This document shows, in pieces, positions 25,101 to 34,624 of a stretch of 52,142 bases of DNA. The stretch lies in NCBI GenBank assembly GCA_001898235.1, contig MKTN01000046.1, forward strand, positions 2,354 to 54,495, read 5' to 3'. The position numbers and the translations under genes were made by a program. Each line of letters opens with the position of its first letter. Within the stretch, counting starts at the first letter, position 1. The notes below the pieces were generated by a model that searched no databases, was not told where the DNA came from, and saw only the letters and a program-made list of their open reading frames with translations. Source of the stretch: Gammaproteobacteria bacterium 39-13 (GTDB lineage Bacteria; Pseudomonadota; Gammaproteobacteria; Berkiellales; Berkiellaceae).

Positions 25101-27919
25101 CTGAACTCGCAAAACATCTCGACAACCTTAAAATATGTAACAAGCTATTAGAGGAAATGGCGAAAAAATCTCCTCAAAATCACCAAATACGTGAGATCCA
25201 AACCAAACTTAGAGAACAAATGGAATTTGTAAATAAAATTGACCTGGGTCATGTTTCACATAAAATGGAAGAACTTCCTGGCCTATTCTCCTCAATAGGA
25301 AACGACACAGAAGAGACGAAAGAATTACATAAGCAGGTTGAAGAAACTATCACAGAAATTCACCAGTTTGATGATAAAAAATATGCTCAATACAATGAGC
25401 AATTAGTTCAAATATCAAATAATATTGCTCAACTTAAATCTCAAATAGATGCTATTGATAAACAATTTGCCAATATTGGTGTTAATAAAGAAAACCCCAA
25501 TCAAGATTTTCAGAACTGGGAAAGTCAAAAAATCCAATATCATGAAAATTTAAAAAGCGCAGAGAATGCGATCAATGAACTTAAAGATCAAAAGCTGCCA
25601 ATATTGAAATTTTATTCAGAGATATCTCGAGGAATGACGCCTACTATCACGCTACCCCCGCTTGACAGGGCCACGATAAATCAAGGATTGTTAGTTGCTA
25701 TTCAATACAAAAATGCGCCTGCATTACAACACATTTTGAAAGAAAAATCGGTAGATGGAAATGTTCTTGCACAAGGTCTAAAGATGGCTGCCATTCAACA
25801 AAACACAGATGCGCTACAACGTGTGTTAACAGTCAGAAAGTTTGATATAAAAGATATAGAAACAGCCTTAGAAATCGCTGCAATGCAAGGCAATTTTACT
25901 AACATGGAAATGATTTTCACACATCGAGAGGATGCAGTGCTTAGGCAAGAGATTATTGATAAGTGTATAAAAAATGCATTCATGAATATACCAGCAGAAA
26001 ACGCTGATCCTAACGAACCTCATCGACAAGTCATTCATTATCTTATCATGCATTCCAATATGGCACCCCAAACTTTTAGAGAAATTGTTGATGGAATGAA
26101 TACTAAGGGGACTATTGAACTTGCAATTGTAAATAAACACATTATCGATAATGATTATGAGAACTTGACTAAAATCAGGCATTATTTCATTTTTGAAAGC
26201 GAGCTGCTAGTTTCTCTAAATAAAGAATTTGAATCACTTAACAAATCGGCCTCTCAACTCAAAGATAATAAAGATCCTCGTTATCAACAAATTATGAAAG
26301 ACATAGATGCTTTTCAAGGGAAATTAAATAAAATAGCTGAAATGAGAAAAACTTATCTTGATATGTTCTATATTGAAAATAAAGATAAAAGAAGAGATGA
26401 AGAATACATCAAGGGGAAGTGGGAAAAAGAAATGCCCCATACCATTGCTGGCTATCGTGAAGTTTTAGATGCACATGCGACAAGAATCTTTAAAGCATCA
26501 ATGCCTAAAGTAGAAAAAGCACAGAAGAATGTTGTCACCACTAAAGAAGCGGTGGTTGTAGAATTGCCACAACAAGTTGAAAAAACCACTATTACAAAAA
26601 TGGTTGAGCCAAATGTTGAAAAACTCACTCCTGAACAACATGTAACAAAGCCCTCTCAAACAAATGAAGTTGTTGCCCCCACCATCACGCCTCCTGAAAA
26701 GGGCAAAGAAGAGGTTGAAGTGGTGACCCCACCAACAATTGAAGAACCTAATGGATCAGAGAATAAAATAGTCATTCCACCTACAGAATATAATTTTAAA
26801 CAGACTCAATCCAAACTAACTGATTTACTTTCTTCATATAGTATGTCTACGGATAGGATTATCGAAATTAAAAAACTTCTTAAAGAATATAGAAAAAATA
26901 TTCAAAATGAAGAGCAACAAAATGAATACTCCGTTTTCGTTTCTAAAGCTATTAATGACATAGCAAAAAAGGATAAAGAAACCCCCGATGCACTTTTGGC
27001 ATTGATTTCTGCAATTAAAGATCCACGCAGAAAAGAAGAAAATATCAGAAATGCTTTCTTTGTAGCAATAAGTAATGGGCAGTACGAAACAGTTCAATCT
27101 CTATGCAGCAAAAATTTGCATAGAGAGATCAAAAGTGATCTGTTCGATCATCTTTACAATACTTTGCAGACAAACAAAAATCGTATAGCAGATACTTCAA
27201 AAGATTATTTTGGTGTAGCATTATCCCTTTTGACAAGCGACCTTGTTGATCCTACTTCTCTTGAAAATGAAGAAAAAATGAAGGAAATATTAGACTTAAT
27301 GTCACTGTACAGATCTTATAAGGCAGAACCATATACTGCAATATCTGGCAGCTGGGGAGGAGTACTGGGAGAAGACCATGATAAGCCTCTCTTAGAAAAT
27401 ATGCGCAATCTTTATATCTATTGCGACAATGTATTTAGCAAAATATCCCATGAGGTAGATTTATTAAATACCGAGCTTGAAAGGTCAAGTGATAAATCAA
27501 TAGATAAGTTAACACCCGAGCAAATAAAAAATTATGAAGCAAAAATTGCTTCCTGGGAAAGAGAGTGGAAAGCCATTTCTGAATTTAAAACAAGCTATAC
27601 TCAATTGTTAACCTCAAAAATTCAGAATAAAGAACCGCGCTTAAAGGGTTATCTAACTGGAACAAAGGGGTGGACCGGAACAACAAAAGGATGGGATCAA
27701 CAGTTTAATGAACAATATCTACCCAATGAAGAAAAATTTAAGGAATCTATCAAAGGGATCGAAAATGTTGTATCTGAATACCATAAACAAGAGAATGTTA
27801 GGGTAAAACCTGTTACATCTTCTTTGCAGCTCTCTATGAAGGAGGCAACTTTAAAGAATAGATCAAGTCGCATACTCTCTAAACAACTAGGACCAACGAA
27901 ACCTAGGCGTTCTAATTAA
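22121..27919 (+). CDS. Giant helical protein with ankyrin-like segments, candidate effector
   Basis: 1932 aa, hydrophilic and almost wholly alpha-helical in appearance, with long coiled-coil stretches (for example near 590-690 and 1090-1160). Residues about 1175-1290 resemble ankyrin repeats: TINQGLLVAIQYKNAPALQ, then ALEIAAMQGNFTNMEMIF. A second such unit (AFFVAISNGQYETVQSL) is near 1645. A Pro/Glu/Thr-rich linker lies near 1490-1550. No signal peptide, no clear transmembrane helix and no catalytic motif that I recognise. The exceptional ribosome site AAGGGGGGT fixes the start. Size, repeats and lack of a bacterial family resemble Legionella or Coxiella type IV effectors; secretion is inferred only. 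Confidence 0.85.
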   Translation: MLNQVLEKVVGTHYPKWKKHADNILAEINRGLGKVKDPTPTNQQLAKIREALKAINDGNLAKEEYIKQLGIISENLNILANTTISPSEINHFIFQARRSVNALIANNATAGYIGVVDRLVAPSRNVQENSEPGFLAGKGIDFAAKQINNNLTSGFENEYLPFLRMQIDNLPEEVKVEKISPNANKTLIQQKLGEWEEGIEKSIALKRKRPIRNKADVAKSLAEQIYGTAFESTYSQVVAGFDVLQKIDRLASQESSIEETSALREKLLKESGFSELATKEGLEYLDNLAKHLGFDNAKHLYQNYQNLDKEDKVSFNYLKDAKYKFMDFALTPSPGNDPLEKVKAETEKEYARIKEKMKSSDFRKKNTGYASTVGIFTNDIIRALDNAKRTQIIVENVPENAVANWGAYLGNQIVGWIGWFQDQPTASLDDYIFSGLYKENALLEQRIQDYSLPLDSKIVQYNQKAAQENIERRKNLLGRTKEGYNETKDIELVQNYAARMQMLMVSEEQLKKIDKTKQPNEYLSKQGVVNELEKEYKNYSDAFNAQFDRDIREMPQQALEDLIQRKQTKLSEIEKRRRDITFQINARKATIDAFEKKERSVRGMFTRWRDNVFGVFGYKTKSAKTRETLPKEKIQLESLESELVRLNFEETAEKGILEKANAQSELLGKHEHDPNVNNLVKNTLDLIDQTFALYRAMGTSHTTSEDFFKIQQQFLQVENEMKIAVTALTSRLNKDLNEQSLTPEEVAALHVAVAQAKTAYENLSPALLDLPQDTASPLIATLDGLEKAVEPLSKRNEAQKREEQIKEAKRSVANLFHGKSVKDIKDPFSLIHENKNTIFKNFSGNDAISRTMQDEIWKHAKEVYSQLLKEASPTLTKEELEKIYLNFKTAFLSTKNEWFKSAYVELSRIIIPELKIKESKTLNSLDEDLSRITKLTHEAITNRETAQSWLWNPFGTTSVENAKSYETASIDYLLVFLNNYKTVVPNFYHGASHSELAKHLDNLKICNKLLEEMAKKSPQNHQIREIQTKLREQMEFVNKIDLGHVSHKMEELPGLFSSIGNDTEETKELHKQVEETITEIHQFDDKKYAQYNEQLVQISNNIAQLKSQIDAIDKQFANIGVNKENPNQDFQNWESQKIQYHENLKSAENAINELKDQKLPILKFYSEISRGMTPTITLPPLDRATINQGLLVAIQYKNAPALQHILKEKSVDGNVLAQGLKMAAIQQNTDALQRVLTVRKFDIKDIETALEIAAMQGNFTNMEMIFTHREDAVLRQEIIDKCIKNAFMNIPAENADPNEPHRQVIHYLIMHSNMAPQTFREIVDGMNTKGTIELAIVNKHIIDNDYENLTKIRHYFIFESELLVSLNKEFESLNKSASQLKDNKDPRYQQIMKDIDAFQGKLNKIAEMRKTYLDMFYIENKDKRRDEEYIKGKWEKEMPHTIAGYREVLDAHATRIFKASMPKVEKAQKNVVTTKEAVVVELPQQVEKTTITKMVEPNVEKLTPEQHVTKPSQTNEVVAPTITPPEKGKEEVEVVTPPTIEEPNGSENKIVIPPTEYNFKQTQSKLTDLLSSYSMSTDRIIEIKKLLKEYRKNIQNEEQQNEYSVFVSKAINDIAKKDKETPDALLALISAIKDPRRKEENIRNAFFVAISNGQYETVQSLCSKNLHREIKSDLFDHLYNTLQTNKNRIADTSKDYFGVALSLLTSDLVDPTSLENEEKMKEILDLMSLYRSYKAEPYTAISGSWGGVLGEDHDKPLLENMRNLYIYCDNVFSKISHEVDLLNTELERSSDKSIDKLTPEQIKNYEAKIASWEREWKAISEFKTSYTQLLTSKIQNKEPRLKGYLTGTKGWTGTTKGWDQQFNEQYLPNEEKFKESIKGIENVVSEYHKQENVRVKPVTSSLQLSMKEATLKNRSSRILSKQLGPTKPRRSN

Positions 27920-28386
27920 TCATATAAAATATAAAAACTATCTCCATTTTGCTCAAGCCTTGCTTTAAAATTCAGCAGGGCTTTTTCATCTTGCATGATG
28001 ATTAACACCGTATCATCCCCTGCTATAGTGCCCAGCACCCCCGAATAAGGATCATCTAGGGTTGTATCAGTCTTTGGCATCTTTTGATCTATTTGATATG
28101 CCAAAGCATTCGCATTGCCGGGGAGGGTATGTAAGACAATGATATTGGGCAAAGAGTATTTAATGCTAAAAACAGGAATACGCGTTAAAGCACCTTGATT
28201 GAGCATTTGGTAGCGATGATTAATTTTGACGATATTTAATTTCTTTAGCCATCGAGATAAAGTCGATTGCGGGATATCCACCCCTGCTTCAAGTAATTTT
28301 TCTTGAATTTGACTCTGCTCTGACAGGTCATGGTTCACAATAATCTTAATCAGTAAATTCTCTAAGTCTTCCGGTTTACGGGTCAT
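27916..28386 (-). CDS. argR: Arginine repressor ArgR (second copy)
   Basis: 156 aa from the ATG at 28386, preceded by AAGGGGAG; a TTG at 28404 is less likely. The winged-helix part has PQSTLSRWLKKL, and the C-terminal domain has GTIAGDDTVLI with the arginine-binding Asp pair. It is divergent from the artJMP-argFGH operon, and an ARG-box-like site lies between them. It should therefore repress that operon when arginine is plentiful and probably regulates itself. Its stop overlaps the end of the converging giant gene by four bases. Confidence 0.93.
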   Translation of the reverse strand: MTRKPEDLENLLIKIIVNHDLSEQSQIQEKLLEAGVDIPQSTLSRWLKKLNIVKINHRYQMLNQGALTRIPVFSIKYSLPNIIVLHTLPGNANALAYQIDQKMPKTDTTLDDPYSGVLGTIAGDDTVLIIMQDEKALLNFKARLEQNGDSFYILYD

Positions 28387-28460
28387 TTCGACTCTCCCCT
28401 TCAATTGTCGCCATTATACCGCCACTTAGCACCAAAGTATGTGACCCACCGAATTGTTTC

Positions 28461-28490
28461 TTGACAAGGTTTAGATCCTCTGTCTATTAT
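28461..28490 (+). promoter_or_regulatory. Sigma-70 promoter of the art-arg operon
   Basis: A perfect -35 box TTGACA (28461-28466) and a -10 box TATTAT (28485-28490) are separated by 18 bases. It reads toward artJ, whose ATG is at 28525, leaving a short leader of about 28 bases. Confidence 0.75.
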
Positions 28491-28498
28491 ATCCATAA

Positions 28499-28516
28499 TA
28501 TGAATATTTATTGGAT
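28499..28516. promoter_or_regulatory. Probable ARG box (ArgR operator)
   Basis: TGAATATTTATTGGA (28501-28515) matches the E. coli-type ARG box TGAAT-WWWW-ATTCA in one half and most of the other. It sits at the transcription start of the art-arg promoter, between divergent argR and artJ, where a bound hexamer would block initiation. A second, weaker AT-rich site could lie just upstream over the -10 box. Confidence 0.6.
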
Positions 28517-28524
28517 ATATACCC

Positions 28525-29286
28525 ATGAAGAATTTTTACCAAAAAACATATAACGCATTGATTATTATAATATTAATATTTATTTTTGGTTGTAATGCGC
28601 CTGATCGAAATGTGGATAAAAAATCAATATTGATCGTTGGGCTCTCTGCCGAATATCCCCCCTTTGAGTTTCAGCAACAAGGAAAAATTATTGGCTTTGA
28701 TATCGATTTAATCCAAGCCGTAGGGCAAAAATTAGATAAAGAAATCCAAATTCAAGACATGTCATTTCATAGTCTGATAGCCTCCTTACATACAGGAAAA
28801 ATCGATGTCGCTATTTCTGGTATGACTATTACCCCCGAAAGATTAAAGAATGTAGATTTTACCCAAGTCTACTACCAACCTTCTCTGGCCATTGTTTATC
28901 TAAAAAATCAGCCTCTAGACTCAAACATCTTTTCTCATAAAAAGATAGGGGTGCAATTGGGTACTACGATGGAAAAATGGATTAAACAACAAACCAAAGA
29001 ACAGCAAAATGCTGAAATTATCTCTTTGGACACCAATCCGCCATTAATTGAAAAATTAAAATTAAAGCAAATTGATTACATTGTCATTGAAACCTTACAA
29101 GCAGTTGAATTTTGTAAGCTAAATCCTTCTCTTGCATTTCAAACGGTAGGAACAAGTGACGAAGGTTATGGTATTGCCTTAGCAAAAAATTCTGCATTAA
29201 AGTCGGAAATAGATGCCGCACTAACTGCTTTACAAGCAGATGGGACTTTAGAGCACATTCAAGAAAAATGGGGGCTCAAACAATGA
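28525..29286 (+). CDS. artJ: Basic amino acid ABC transporter substrate-binding lipoprotein
   Basis: 253 aa. The N-terminus is a lipoprotein signal with lipobox IFGC and acylated C23, so the protein is tethered in the periplasm. The mature part follows the family 3 solute-binding pattern: YPPFEF, GFDIDLIQAVG, GKIDVAISGMTITPER, and a Tyr-Tyr segment after FTQ. The place at the head of an arginine operon under ArgR control indicates arginine or ornithine as ligand. The gene overlaps the permease start by four bases (ATGA). Confidence 0.9.
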   Translation: MKNFYQKTYNALIIIILIFIFGCNAPDRNVDKKSILIVGLSAEYPPFEFQQQGKIIGFDIDLIQAVGQKLDKEIQIQDMSFHSLIASLHTGKIDVAISGMTITPERLKNVDFTQVYYQPSLAIVYLKNQPLDSNIFSHKKIGVQLGTTMEKWIKQQTKEQQNAEIISLDTNPPLIEKLKLKQIDYIVIETLQAVEFCKLNPSLAFQTVGTSDEGYGIALAKNSALKSEIDAALTALQADGTLEHIQEKWGLKQ

Positions 29287-29939
29287 ACCCTTTTATTGAA
29301 AGCTTTATTTATATCCTAACAGGGCTCGGCGTTACCTTAAAATATACATTGATTGCATTAACTGGCGGTACAGTCATTGGTACATTCCTGGCAATCTTAA
29401 AATATAATCACATCGGAGAATTCGGTGTAAATGCGTATGTTTCGTTCCTTAGAGGAACCCCATTACTCGTACAATTAACATTAGTTTACTTTGTATTACC
29501 AACCTTAGTTGGGTTTCCTATCCCTGTCTTTATCGCAGGCAGCATCGCATTTAGCTTAAATGCCGGCGCTTATATTACGGAGATCATCAGTGCTGGGCTA
29601 AACAGCGTGGATAAGGGTCAATTTGAAGCTTGTAATGCACTCGGGATCCCTCCGTTATTGATGTGGAGGGATATTATATTGCCTCAAGCTATTAAAACTA
29701 TTTTTCCTGCTTTTCTCAATGAAGCAATTACGTTAGCAAAAGAAACGGCGCTGATTTCCACTTTAGGTGAGCAAGATATTATGCGAAGAGCTCAGCTAAC
29801 GGCTGCTGAACACTATACCTATGTACTTCCATTAGTGACGGCGGCAATTTGTTATTACTTATTGACATTTTGTTTAGAACTACTGGGCAAAAAATTAGAA
29901 AAGGGGCTCTGCTATGATTACAGTCAAAAATCTATCTAA
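29283..29939 (+). CDS. artM: Basic amino acid ABC transporter permease
   Basis: 218 aa from the ATG at 29283, which overlaps the artJ stop as ATGA and has GGGGG upstream; an ATG at 29268 would add five residues. About five membrane helices. The inner-membrane loop EACNALGIPPLLMWRDIILPQAIKTI (shown as EACNALGI and ILPQAIKTI) is the EAA motif that contacts the ATPase. SFLRGTPLLVQL is typical of HisM/ArtM/GlnP permeases. Only one permease gene is present, so it presumably acts as a homodimer. It could equally be called artQ. Confidence 0.9.
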   Translation: MNPFIESFIYILTGLGVTLKYTLIALTGGTVIGTFLAILKYNHIGEFGVNAYVSFLRGTPLLVQLTLVYFVLPTLVGFPIPVFIAGSIAFSLNAGAYITEIISAGLNSVDKGQFEACNALGIPPLLMWRDIILPQAIKTIFPAFLNEAITLAKETALISTLGEQDIMRRAQLTAAEHYTYVLPLVTAAICYYLLTFCLELLGKKLEKGLCYDYSQKSI

Positions 29940-30633
29940 GCATTACGGTCCCCAACAGGTACTTGAAGATATTAATCTTGAGGTAAAGCAAGGTGAGGTT
30001 GTTGGATTAGTTGGTCATTCTGGTAGTGGTAAATCTACTTTATTAAGATGTTTGCACGGTTTAATAGCGCATGAGGGTGCTATTTTACGAAATGGCCGCA
30101 CGGGTTTGATCTTTCAGCAGTTCCATCTCTTTCCTCACTTAAGTGTGTTAGAGAATATTACCTATGCCCCGATAAAAGTATTACATCAAAACGTAATAGA
30201 CTCGAGAGAAAAAGCAAAATCGTTGCTTCATCGAGTTAAGCTATGGGAAAAGCGCGATGCTTTTGCTCATCAATTATCTGGCGGCCAAAAGCAGCGTGTC
30301 GCCATTGTGCGAGCACTGATGATGGAGCCTGAAATTCTATTGTTGGATGAACCCACTTCAGCACTTGATCCAACATTGGTTCAAGAAGTGACGAATGTGG
30401 TAAAAGAACTTAAAAAAGAACATTTAACCCTTATTATCTCTTCACACGAATTATCTTTTTTAAGACAAACAGTGGATAGGATTTTGTTTCTAGAGAAAGG
30501 ACATCTCGTTTGCGATCAAGATGTACAAACCTTCTTTAAGGGGGATCCTGAAAGCAAAAGTAAACTTTTTCTATCTGCATTTTATAAACAAAACAATTTT
30601 TTGCATTCTAATGCTGAAGTAACGCAAGGATAA
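29914..30633 (+). CDS. artP: Basic amino acid ABC transporter ATPase
   Basis: 239 aa. Walker A GHSGSGKST (34-42), Q-loop in IFQQFHLFPHL, signature LSGGQKQR (121-128), Walker B ILLLDEP (141-147) and switch SSH are all intact, as in GlnQ/ArtP importers. It overlaps the end of the permease gene by 26 bases and is followed four bases later by argF, so transport and biosynthesis are in one transcript. Confidence 0.93.
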   Translation: MITVKNLSKHYGPQQVLEDINLEVKQGEVVGLVGHSGSGKSTLLRCLHGLIAHEGAILRNGRTGLIFQQFHLFPHLSVLENITYAPIKVLHQNVIDSREKAKSLLHRVKLWEKRDAFAHQLSGGQKQRVAIVRALMMEPEILLLDEPTSALDPTLVQEVTNVVKELKKEHLTLIISSHELSFLRQTVDRILFLEKGHLVCDQDVQTFFKGDPESKSKLFLSAFYKQNNFLHSNAEVTQG

Positions 30634-30637
30634 TACT

Positions 30638-31540
30638 ATGAAAAAAAATTTTCTTTGCCTGTCTGATTTCGATGCAAATGAAATCTATGCACTACTCAAA
30701 CTAACGGATCACCTCAAGCATGGTATTTATTCAGAACAGCCACTTAAAGGCAAAACGATAGGACTTTGGTTCACATTACCGTCAACAAGAACTCGACTTT
30801 CTTTTAGTGCAGCCATTGCACAGCTTGGTGGAGTTCCATTAATGCTTTCTTCTTCCGATTTGCAAATGCAAAGAGGTGAATCTCTAGAAGATACCATTCG
30901 TGCAATGACAGGTTTGCTTGATGCACTCATCATTAGAACAGAAAATCATGCATGGGTGACAGAAGTAGCGAAACTAGCGACATTTCCTGTTATCAATGCA
31001 CTTACTTCTAAGCTGCACCCTTGCCAAAGTTTGGCTGATCTCTATACCATCTACGAAGAAAAAGGAGATCTAACCGGACTAAAAGTGATGTATCTTGGAG
31101 ATGGTAATAATGTATGCCATTCTTTGATGATTGCTTGCGCTTTAACGGGGATCCACCTCACAATCGCAACACCAAAAGCGCATCAACCTTCAAAAGAAAT
31201 TTATCATCATGCGCTAAATATGGCTCATTTACATACGACCCTAACATTAACCGATGATCCCGCAAGCGCCATCTCTAACTGCGATGTGATCTATACAGAT
31301 GTATGGACTAGTATGGGTGACACATCGAAGGATAAATCTGTTTTTGAACCATTTCAAGTGAATCAATCCTTGTTAAAAAATGCATCGCCAGATTGCATGG
31401 TGCTACATTGTTTGCCAGCCCATAGAGGGGAAGAAATAACCCATGATGTACTAGAAGGCACCCAATCTAAAGTATGGCAGCAAGCATATAACCGTTTACC
31501 TGCGCAAAAAGCGATTTTAATTAACCTTTTAATGCACTAA
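30638..31540 (+). CDS. argF: Ornithine carbamoyltransferase
   Basis: 300 aa. It forms citrulline from ornithine and carbamoyl phosphate. The carbamoyl-phosphate motif STRTR (49-53), HPCQ (127-130), the DVWTSMG segment and the ornithine-side HCLPAHRG loop are all present. AAGGA precedes the ATG. No carbamoyl-phosphate synthase gene is in the window. The gene is the first biosynthetic member of the ArgR-linked operon. Confidence 0.95.
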   Translation: MKKNFLCLSDFDANEIYALLKLTDHLKHGIYSEQPLKGKTIGLWFTLPSTRTRLSFSAAIAQLGGVPLMLSSSDLQMQRGESLEDTIRAMTGLLDALIIRTENHAWVTEVAKLATFPVINALTSKLHPCQSLADLYTIYEEKGDLTGLKVMYLGDGNNVCHSLMIACALTGIHLTIATPKAHQPSKEIYHHALNMAHLHTTLTLTDDPASAISNCDVIYTDVWTSMGDTSKDKSVFEPFQVNQSLLKNASPDCMVLHCLPAHRGEEITHDVLEGTQSKVWQQAYNRLPAQKAILINLLMH

Positions 31541-31571
31541 ACCTTCACTAGAAATAGTATGGGAGAAATTT

Positions 31572-32789
31572 ATGAATAAAAAACCTAAAGTTGTACTAGC
31601 CTATTCAGGTGGGCTTGATACATCAATTATGATCCACTGGCTCAAAGCTCACTACGACTGTGAAGTGATAGCATGTGTCTGCGATGTCGGGCAAGGAGCT
31701 GAATTAAACTCTCTTGAAGAAAAAGCACTTAAAAGTGGTGCCAGTAAATTTTATTGTATAGATGTTAAAGATGAATTTGTTAAAGAATATTTATGGCGAC
31801 TTCTAAAAGCAAATGCAAAATATGAAAATCAGTATTTACTTGGCACCATCTCAAGACCTTTAATCGCAAAAGCCTTGGTTGAGGTAGCCGCTAAAGAAGA
31901 TGCTGAATATGTTAGTCATGGCGCAACAGGAAAAGGTAATGATCAAGTACGCTTTGAATTAGCCTTTAAAGCATTAGCTCCTTATTTGAAAATTATTGCT
32001 CCCTGGAGAGAATGGGAAATTAAATCACGCACAGATGCAATGCTTTATGCCCAAAAATATGGCATTCCCGTGCCGGTTACTATTGACAAACCTTATTCAA
32101 GAGATAAAAATTTATGGTACATATCACATGAAGGTGGTGTTTTAGAAGATCCAGCAAATCCTGCACCTCATGATCTTTGTCTTGAAGTAAATCCCATTGA
32201 TCTCACACCTCAAAATCCTGAGATTATTACTATTACTTTTGATCAAGGCAATCCTATCGCAGTCAGTGATTTACATTTAGATCCTGTTTCCCTGATGAAT
32301 AGGTTAAATGAAAAAGCAAGTTTACATGGCATTGGTATCATTGACATGGTAGAAAACAGATTGGTAGGAATGAAATCTCGTGGTGTATATGAAACACCCG
32401 GTGGCACTCTACTTTATAAAGCTCATCAAATACTAGAAAGCATTTGCCTAGATCGCGCTACCTTACATTTCAAACACAAATTGAGCCAGGACTATGCCAA
32501 CCTTGTTTATGAAGGAAGATGGTTTACTCCTTTAAGAGAAGCTCTAGATGCCTTTATTCAAACAACACAAAATCGTGTTAGCGGCAAAGTGACATTAAAA
32601 CTTCATAAAGGACACTGTTTTAGCTATGGTGTTGAATCACCTTTTTCCTTATATGATCCACAATTAGCCACCTTTGAGAAAGATAGTGCTTATAATCAAG
32701 CAGATGCGCATGGCTTTATTACCTTGTATGGATTGCCCCTTAAAATTCAGGGCATCATGACAAAAAGGATAGTGACAAATGAAAAATGA
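31572..32789 (+). CDS. argG: Argininosuccinate synthase
   Basis: 405 aa, the usual length of the short ArgG form. The PP-loop AYSGGLDTS near residues 10-18 binds [33 protein letters not shown] (shown in parts in the sequence) and other family blocks are intact. It joins citrulline and aspartate. GGGAGAAA before the ATG is the ribosome site. The end overlaps argH by 11 bases. Confidence 0.96.
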   Translation: MNKKPKVVLAYSGGLDTSIMIHWLKAHYDCEVIACVCDVGQGAELNSLEEKALKSGASKFYCIDVKDEFVKEYLWRLLKANAKYENQYLLGTISRPLIAKALVEVAAKEDAEYVSHGATGKGNDQVRFELAFKALAPYLKIIAPWREWEIKSRTDAMLYAQKYGIPVPVTIDKPYSRDKNLWYISHEGGVLEDPANPAPHDLCLEVNPIDLTPQNPEIITITFDQGNPIAVSDLHLDPVSLMNRLNEKASLHGIGIIDMVENRLVGMKSRGVYETPGGTLLYKAHQILESICLDRATLHFKHKLSQDYANLVYEGRWFTPLREALDAFIQTTQNRVSGKVTLKLHKGHCFSYGVESPFSLYDPQLATFEKDSAYNQADAHGFITLYGLPLKIQGIMTKRIVTNEK

Positions 32790-34065
32790 TAAAGCAAACT
32801 TGAAGACACATCCAACGTGGGGAGGAAGATTTCAGAAACCTTTAGATCCCCGCGTAGAGCAATTTCATACTTCCATCCACTTTGATTATAGATTATTGCC
32901 TTATGATATTTTAGGCAGTATTACTCACGCTCATATGCTAGCAAAACAAGGCTTAATTTCACAAGATGAGGCAGCACTTATCCAGCATGGTCTTAATAAA
33001 ATTATACAGCTTTACCAAGCAGGAGAGTTGGTTCTCGATGCTAAACTCGAAGATGTTCATATGAATGTCGAATTTTTGCTTGAACAACATATTGGTGAAG
33101 TAGCAAAGAAACTTCATACTGGGCGTAGTAGAAATGATCAAATCTCTTTAGATATTAGATTGTTTTTACGTGATGCGATAGATGATATTCTGCATCTTCT
33201 TGATTCACTTCATACTATTTTACAAGCATTAATTGAAATGCATCAAGATACAACTATGCCAGGCTATACGCATCTACAACGTGCGCAACCTATTACGCTA
33301 GCACAGCATTTAGGTGCTTATTCAGCCATGATTGCACGTGATAAACAACGTTTTCAAGAATGTAGAGCACGCATGAATTATTCTCCTTTAGGAGCAGGGG
33401 CATTAGCAGGTAGTCAATTGCCACTAGACAGGCACTATGTTGCATCAAAGCTTCATTTCGCTGGTATTATTGAAAACACTCTGGATGCAGTGAGCTCGCG
33501 AGATTTTGCTATCGAATTTTGCAGCACAAGTAGCATTCTTATGATGCATTTATCGAGACTTTGTGAAGATGTGATTCTTTGGGCAACAGAAGAATTTGCT
33601 TTCGTGAAATTAGATGATGCTTTTGCTACAGGTTCTTCTTTGATGCCAAATAAAAAAAATCCGGATATTCCTGAACTCATCCGAGGAAAAAGTGGGCGCG
33701 TTTTTGGGCATATGATAGGACTTTTAACGATGATGAAAGGCTTGCCTTTGGCTTATAATAAAGACATGCAAGAAGATAAAGAGGCATTGTTCGATACTGT
33801 TGATACACTGAAAAGTTGTTTAGGTATCCTTAGCCCGTTTCTACAAAGCCTACACTTTAATAGCAATAAAATGGCGCAAGCTGTAAAATCTAGCATGATG
33901 AATGCAACATTATGGGTAGAAAAACTGGTGTTAAAAGGGATCCCATTTCGACGTGCCCATGAAATAGTTGGTCAATGGGTTTTGCTCGCCATACAAGAAG
34001 GGAAAGATTTAGATACAATCGTTGATACTGAAATAAAAGCCTCAAACGGAGTATGTCGTTCATAA
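32779..34065 (+). CDS. argH: Argininosuccinate lyase, slightly short C-terminus
   Basis: 428 aa. It splits argininosuccinate into arginine and fumarate in the last step of arginine synthesis. HTGRSRND (113-120), the catalytic-His segment THLQRAQP (164-171) and the flexible signature loop [10 protein letters not shown] (285-294) with the catalytic Ser are present. Many ArgH proteins are about 455-465 aa; this one ends after [15 protein letters not shown], about 30 residues early. The missing tail lies outside the active site, so I expect it to work. It ends the operon; a hairpin follows 18 bases later. Confidence 0.94.
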   Translation: MKNDKANLKTHPTWGGRFQKPLDPRVEQFHTSIHFDYRLLPYDILGSITHAHMLAKQGLISQDEAALIQHGLNKIIQLYQAGELVLDAKLEDVHMNVEFLLEQHIGEVAKKLHTGRSRNDQISLDIRLFLRDAIDDILHLLDSLHTILQALIEMHQDTTMPGYTHLQRAQPITLAQHLGAYSAMIARDKQRFQECRARMNYSPLGAGALAGSQLPLDRHYVASKLHFAGIIENTLDAVSSRDFAIEFCSTSSILMMHLSRLCEDVILWATEEFAFVKLDDAFATGSSLMPNKKNPDIPELIRGKSGRVFGHMIGLLTMMKGLPLAYNKDMQEDKEALFDTVDTLKSCLGILSPFLQSLHFNSNKMAQAVKSSMMNATLWVEKLVLKGIPFRRAHEIVGQWVLLAIQEGKDLDTIVDTEIKASNGVCRS

Positions 34066-34083
34066 GCAAAATAAAAATGGGCT

Positions 34084-34120
34084 CGAAGTAATTCTGAGTG
34101 ACGCACTTGGGATTACTTCG
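34084..34120. terminator. Hairpin between converging argH and membrane gene
   Basis: CGAAGTAAT (34084-34092) pairs with ATTACTTCG (34112-34120), and AGTG with CACT forms an inner stem. There is no clear T-run, so it is a bidirectional or factor-assisted terminator, or a small palindromic repeat. Confidence 0.5.
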
Positions 34121-34150
34121 TTAACGTACAAAATAACACCCGTGCCAATT

Positions 34151-34624
34151 TTAAAACTGTATACTGAGTCCTTGCTTAGTTACCATCAACCAATAGACAA
34201 CTAGTAGTGATATAAATGCTGGGATCCCTAATGCTATCCACCATCGTATTAAAAGATGAAATTGTTTGGGAAGATTTTCTGTCTGCATATTGACTACCAT
34301 CTTATGCAACCGATACTGAATTAACACCACAGGAAGCCAGCACAACCCTGCTAAAAGATATAAACCGATTACCAAGAAAAACCATAAAGTATTAAACGGA
34401 TAGTGTAAAATCAACATTAACCAGATCCCAGTGATAGGTTGCAAAATCACTGCTGGTGTTGTAAACACCCAATCAGCAAGCACAACATGCTTCGTTGTAT
34501 ATTTAATTGTTTCAATATTTTTGCTGATATAAGCCATCAACATGAAAAAAGCTGTGCCTATGCCTGTGCCAAATAAAAATGTTGCGCTTAAAATATGGAG
34601 ATATTTTAATATCAAGTATTCCAT
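34151..34624 (-). CDS. DUF2269-type integral membrane protein
   Basis: 157 aa with four transmembrane helices. The N-terminal LKYLHILSATFLFGTG, DWVFTTPAVILQPITG and a late WWIALGIPAF are the pattern of the DUF2269 family, whose function is not established. The ATG follows the stop of the saccharopine-dehydrogenase-like gene directly (TAAATG), so the two are translated as a coupled pair. That arrangement suggests a joint role, possibly in membrane-associated redox chemistry; this is inference. Confidence 0.82.
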   Translation of the reverse strand: MEYLILKYLHILSATFLFGTGIGTAFFMLMAYISKNIETIKYTTKHVVLADWVFTTPAVILQPITGIWLMLILHYPFNTLWFFLVIGLYLLAGLCWLPVVLIQYRLHKMVVNMQTENLPKQFHLLIRWWIALGIPAFISLLVVYWLMVTKQGLSIQF

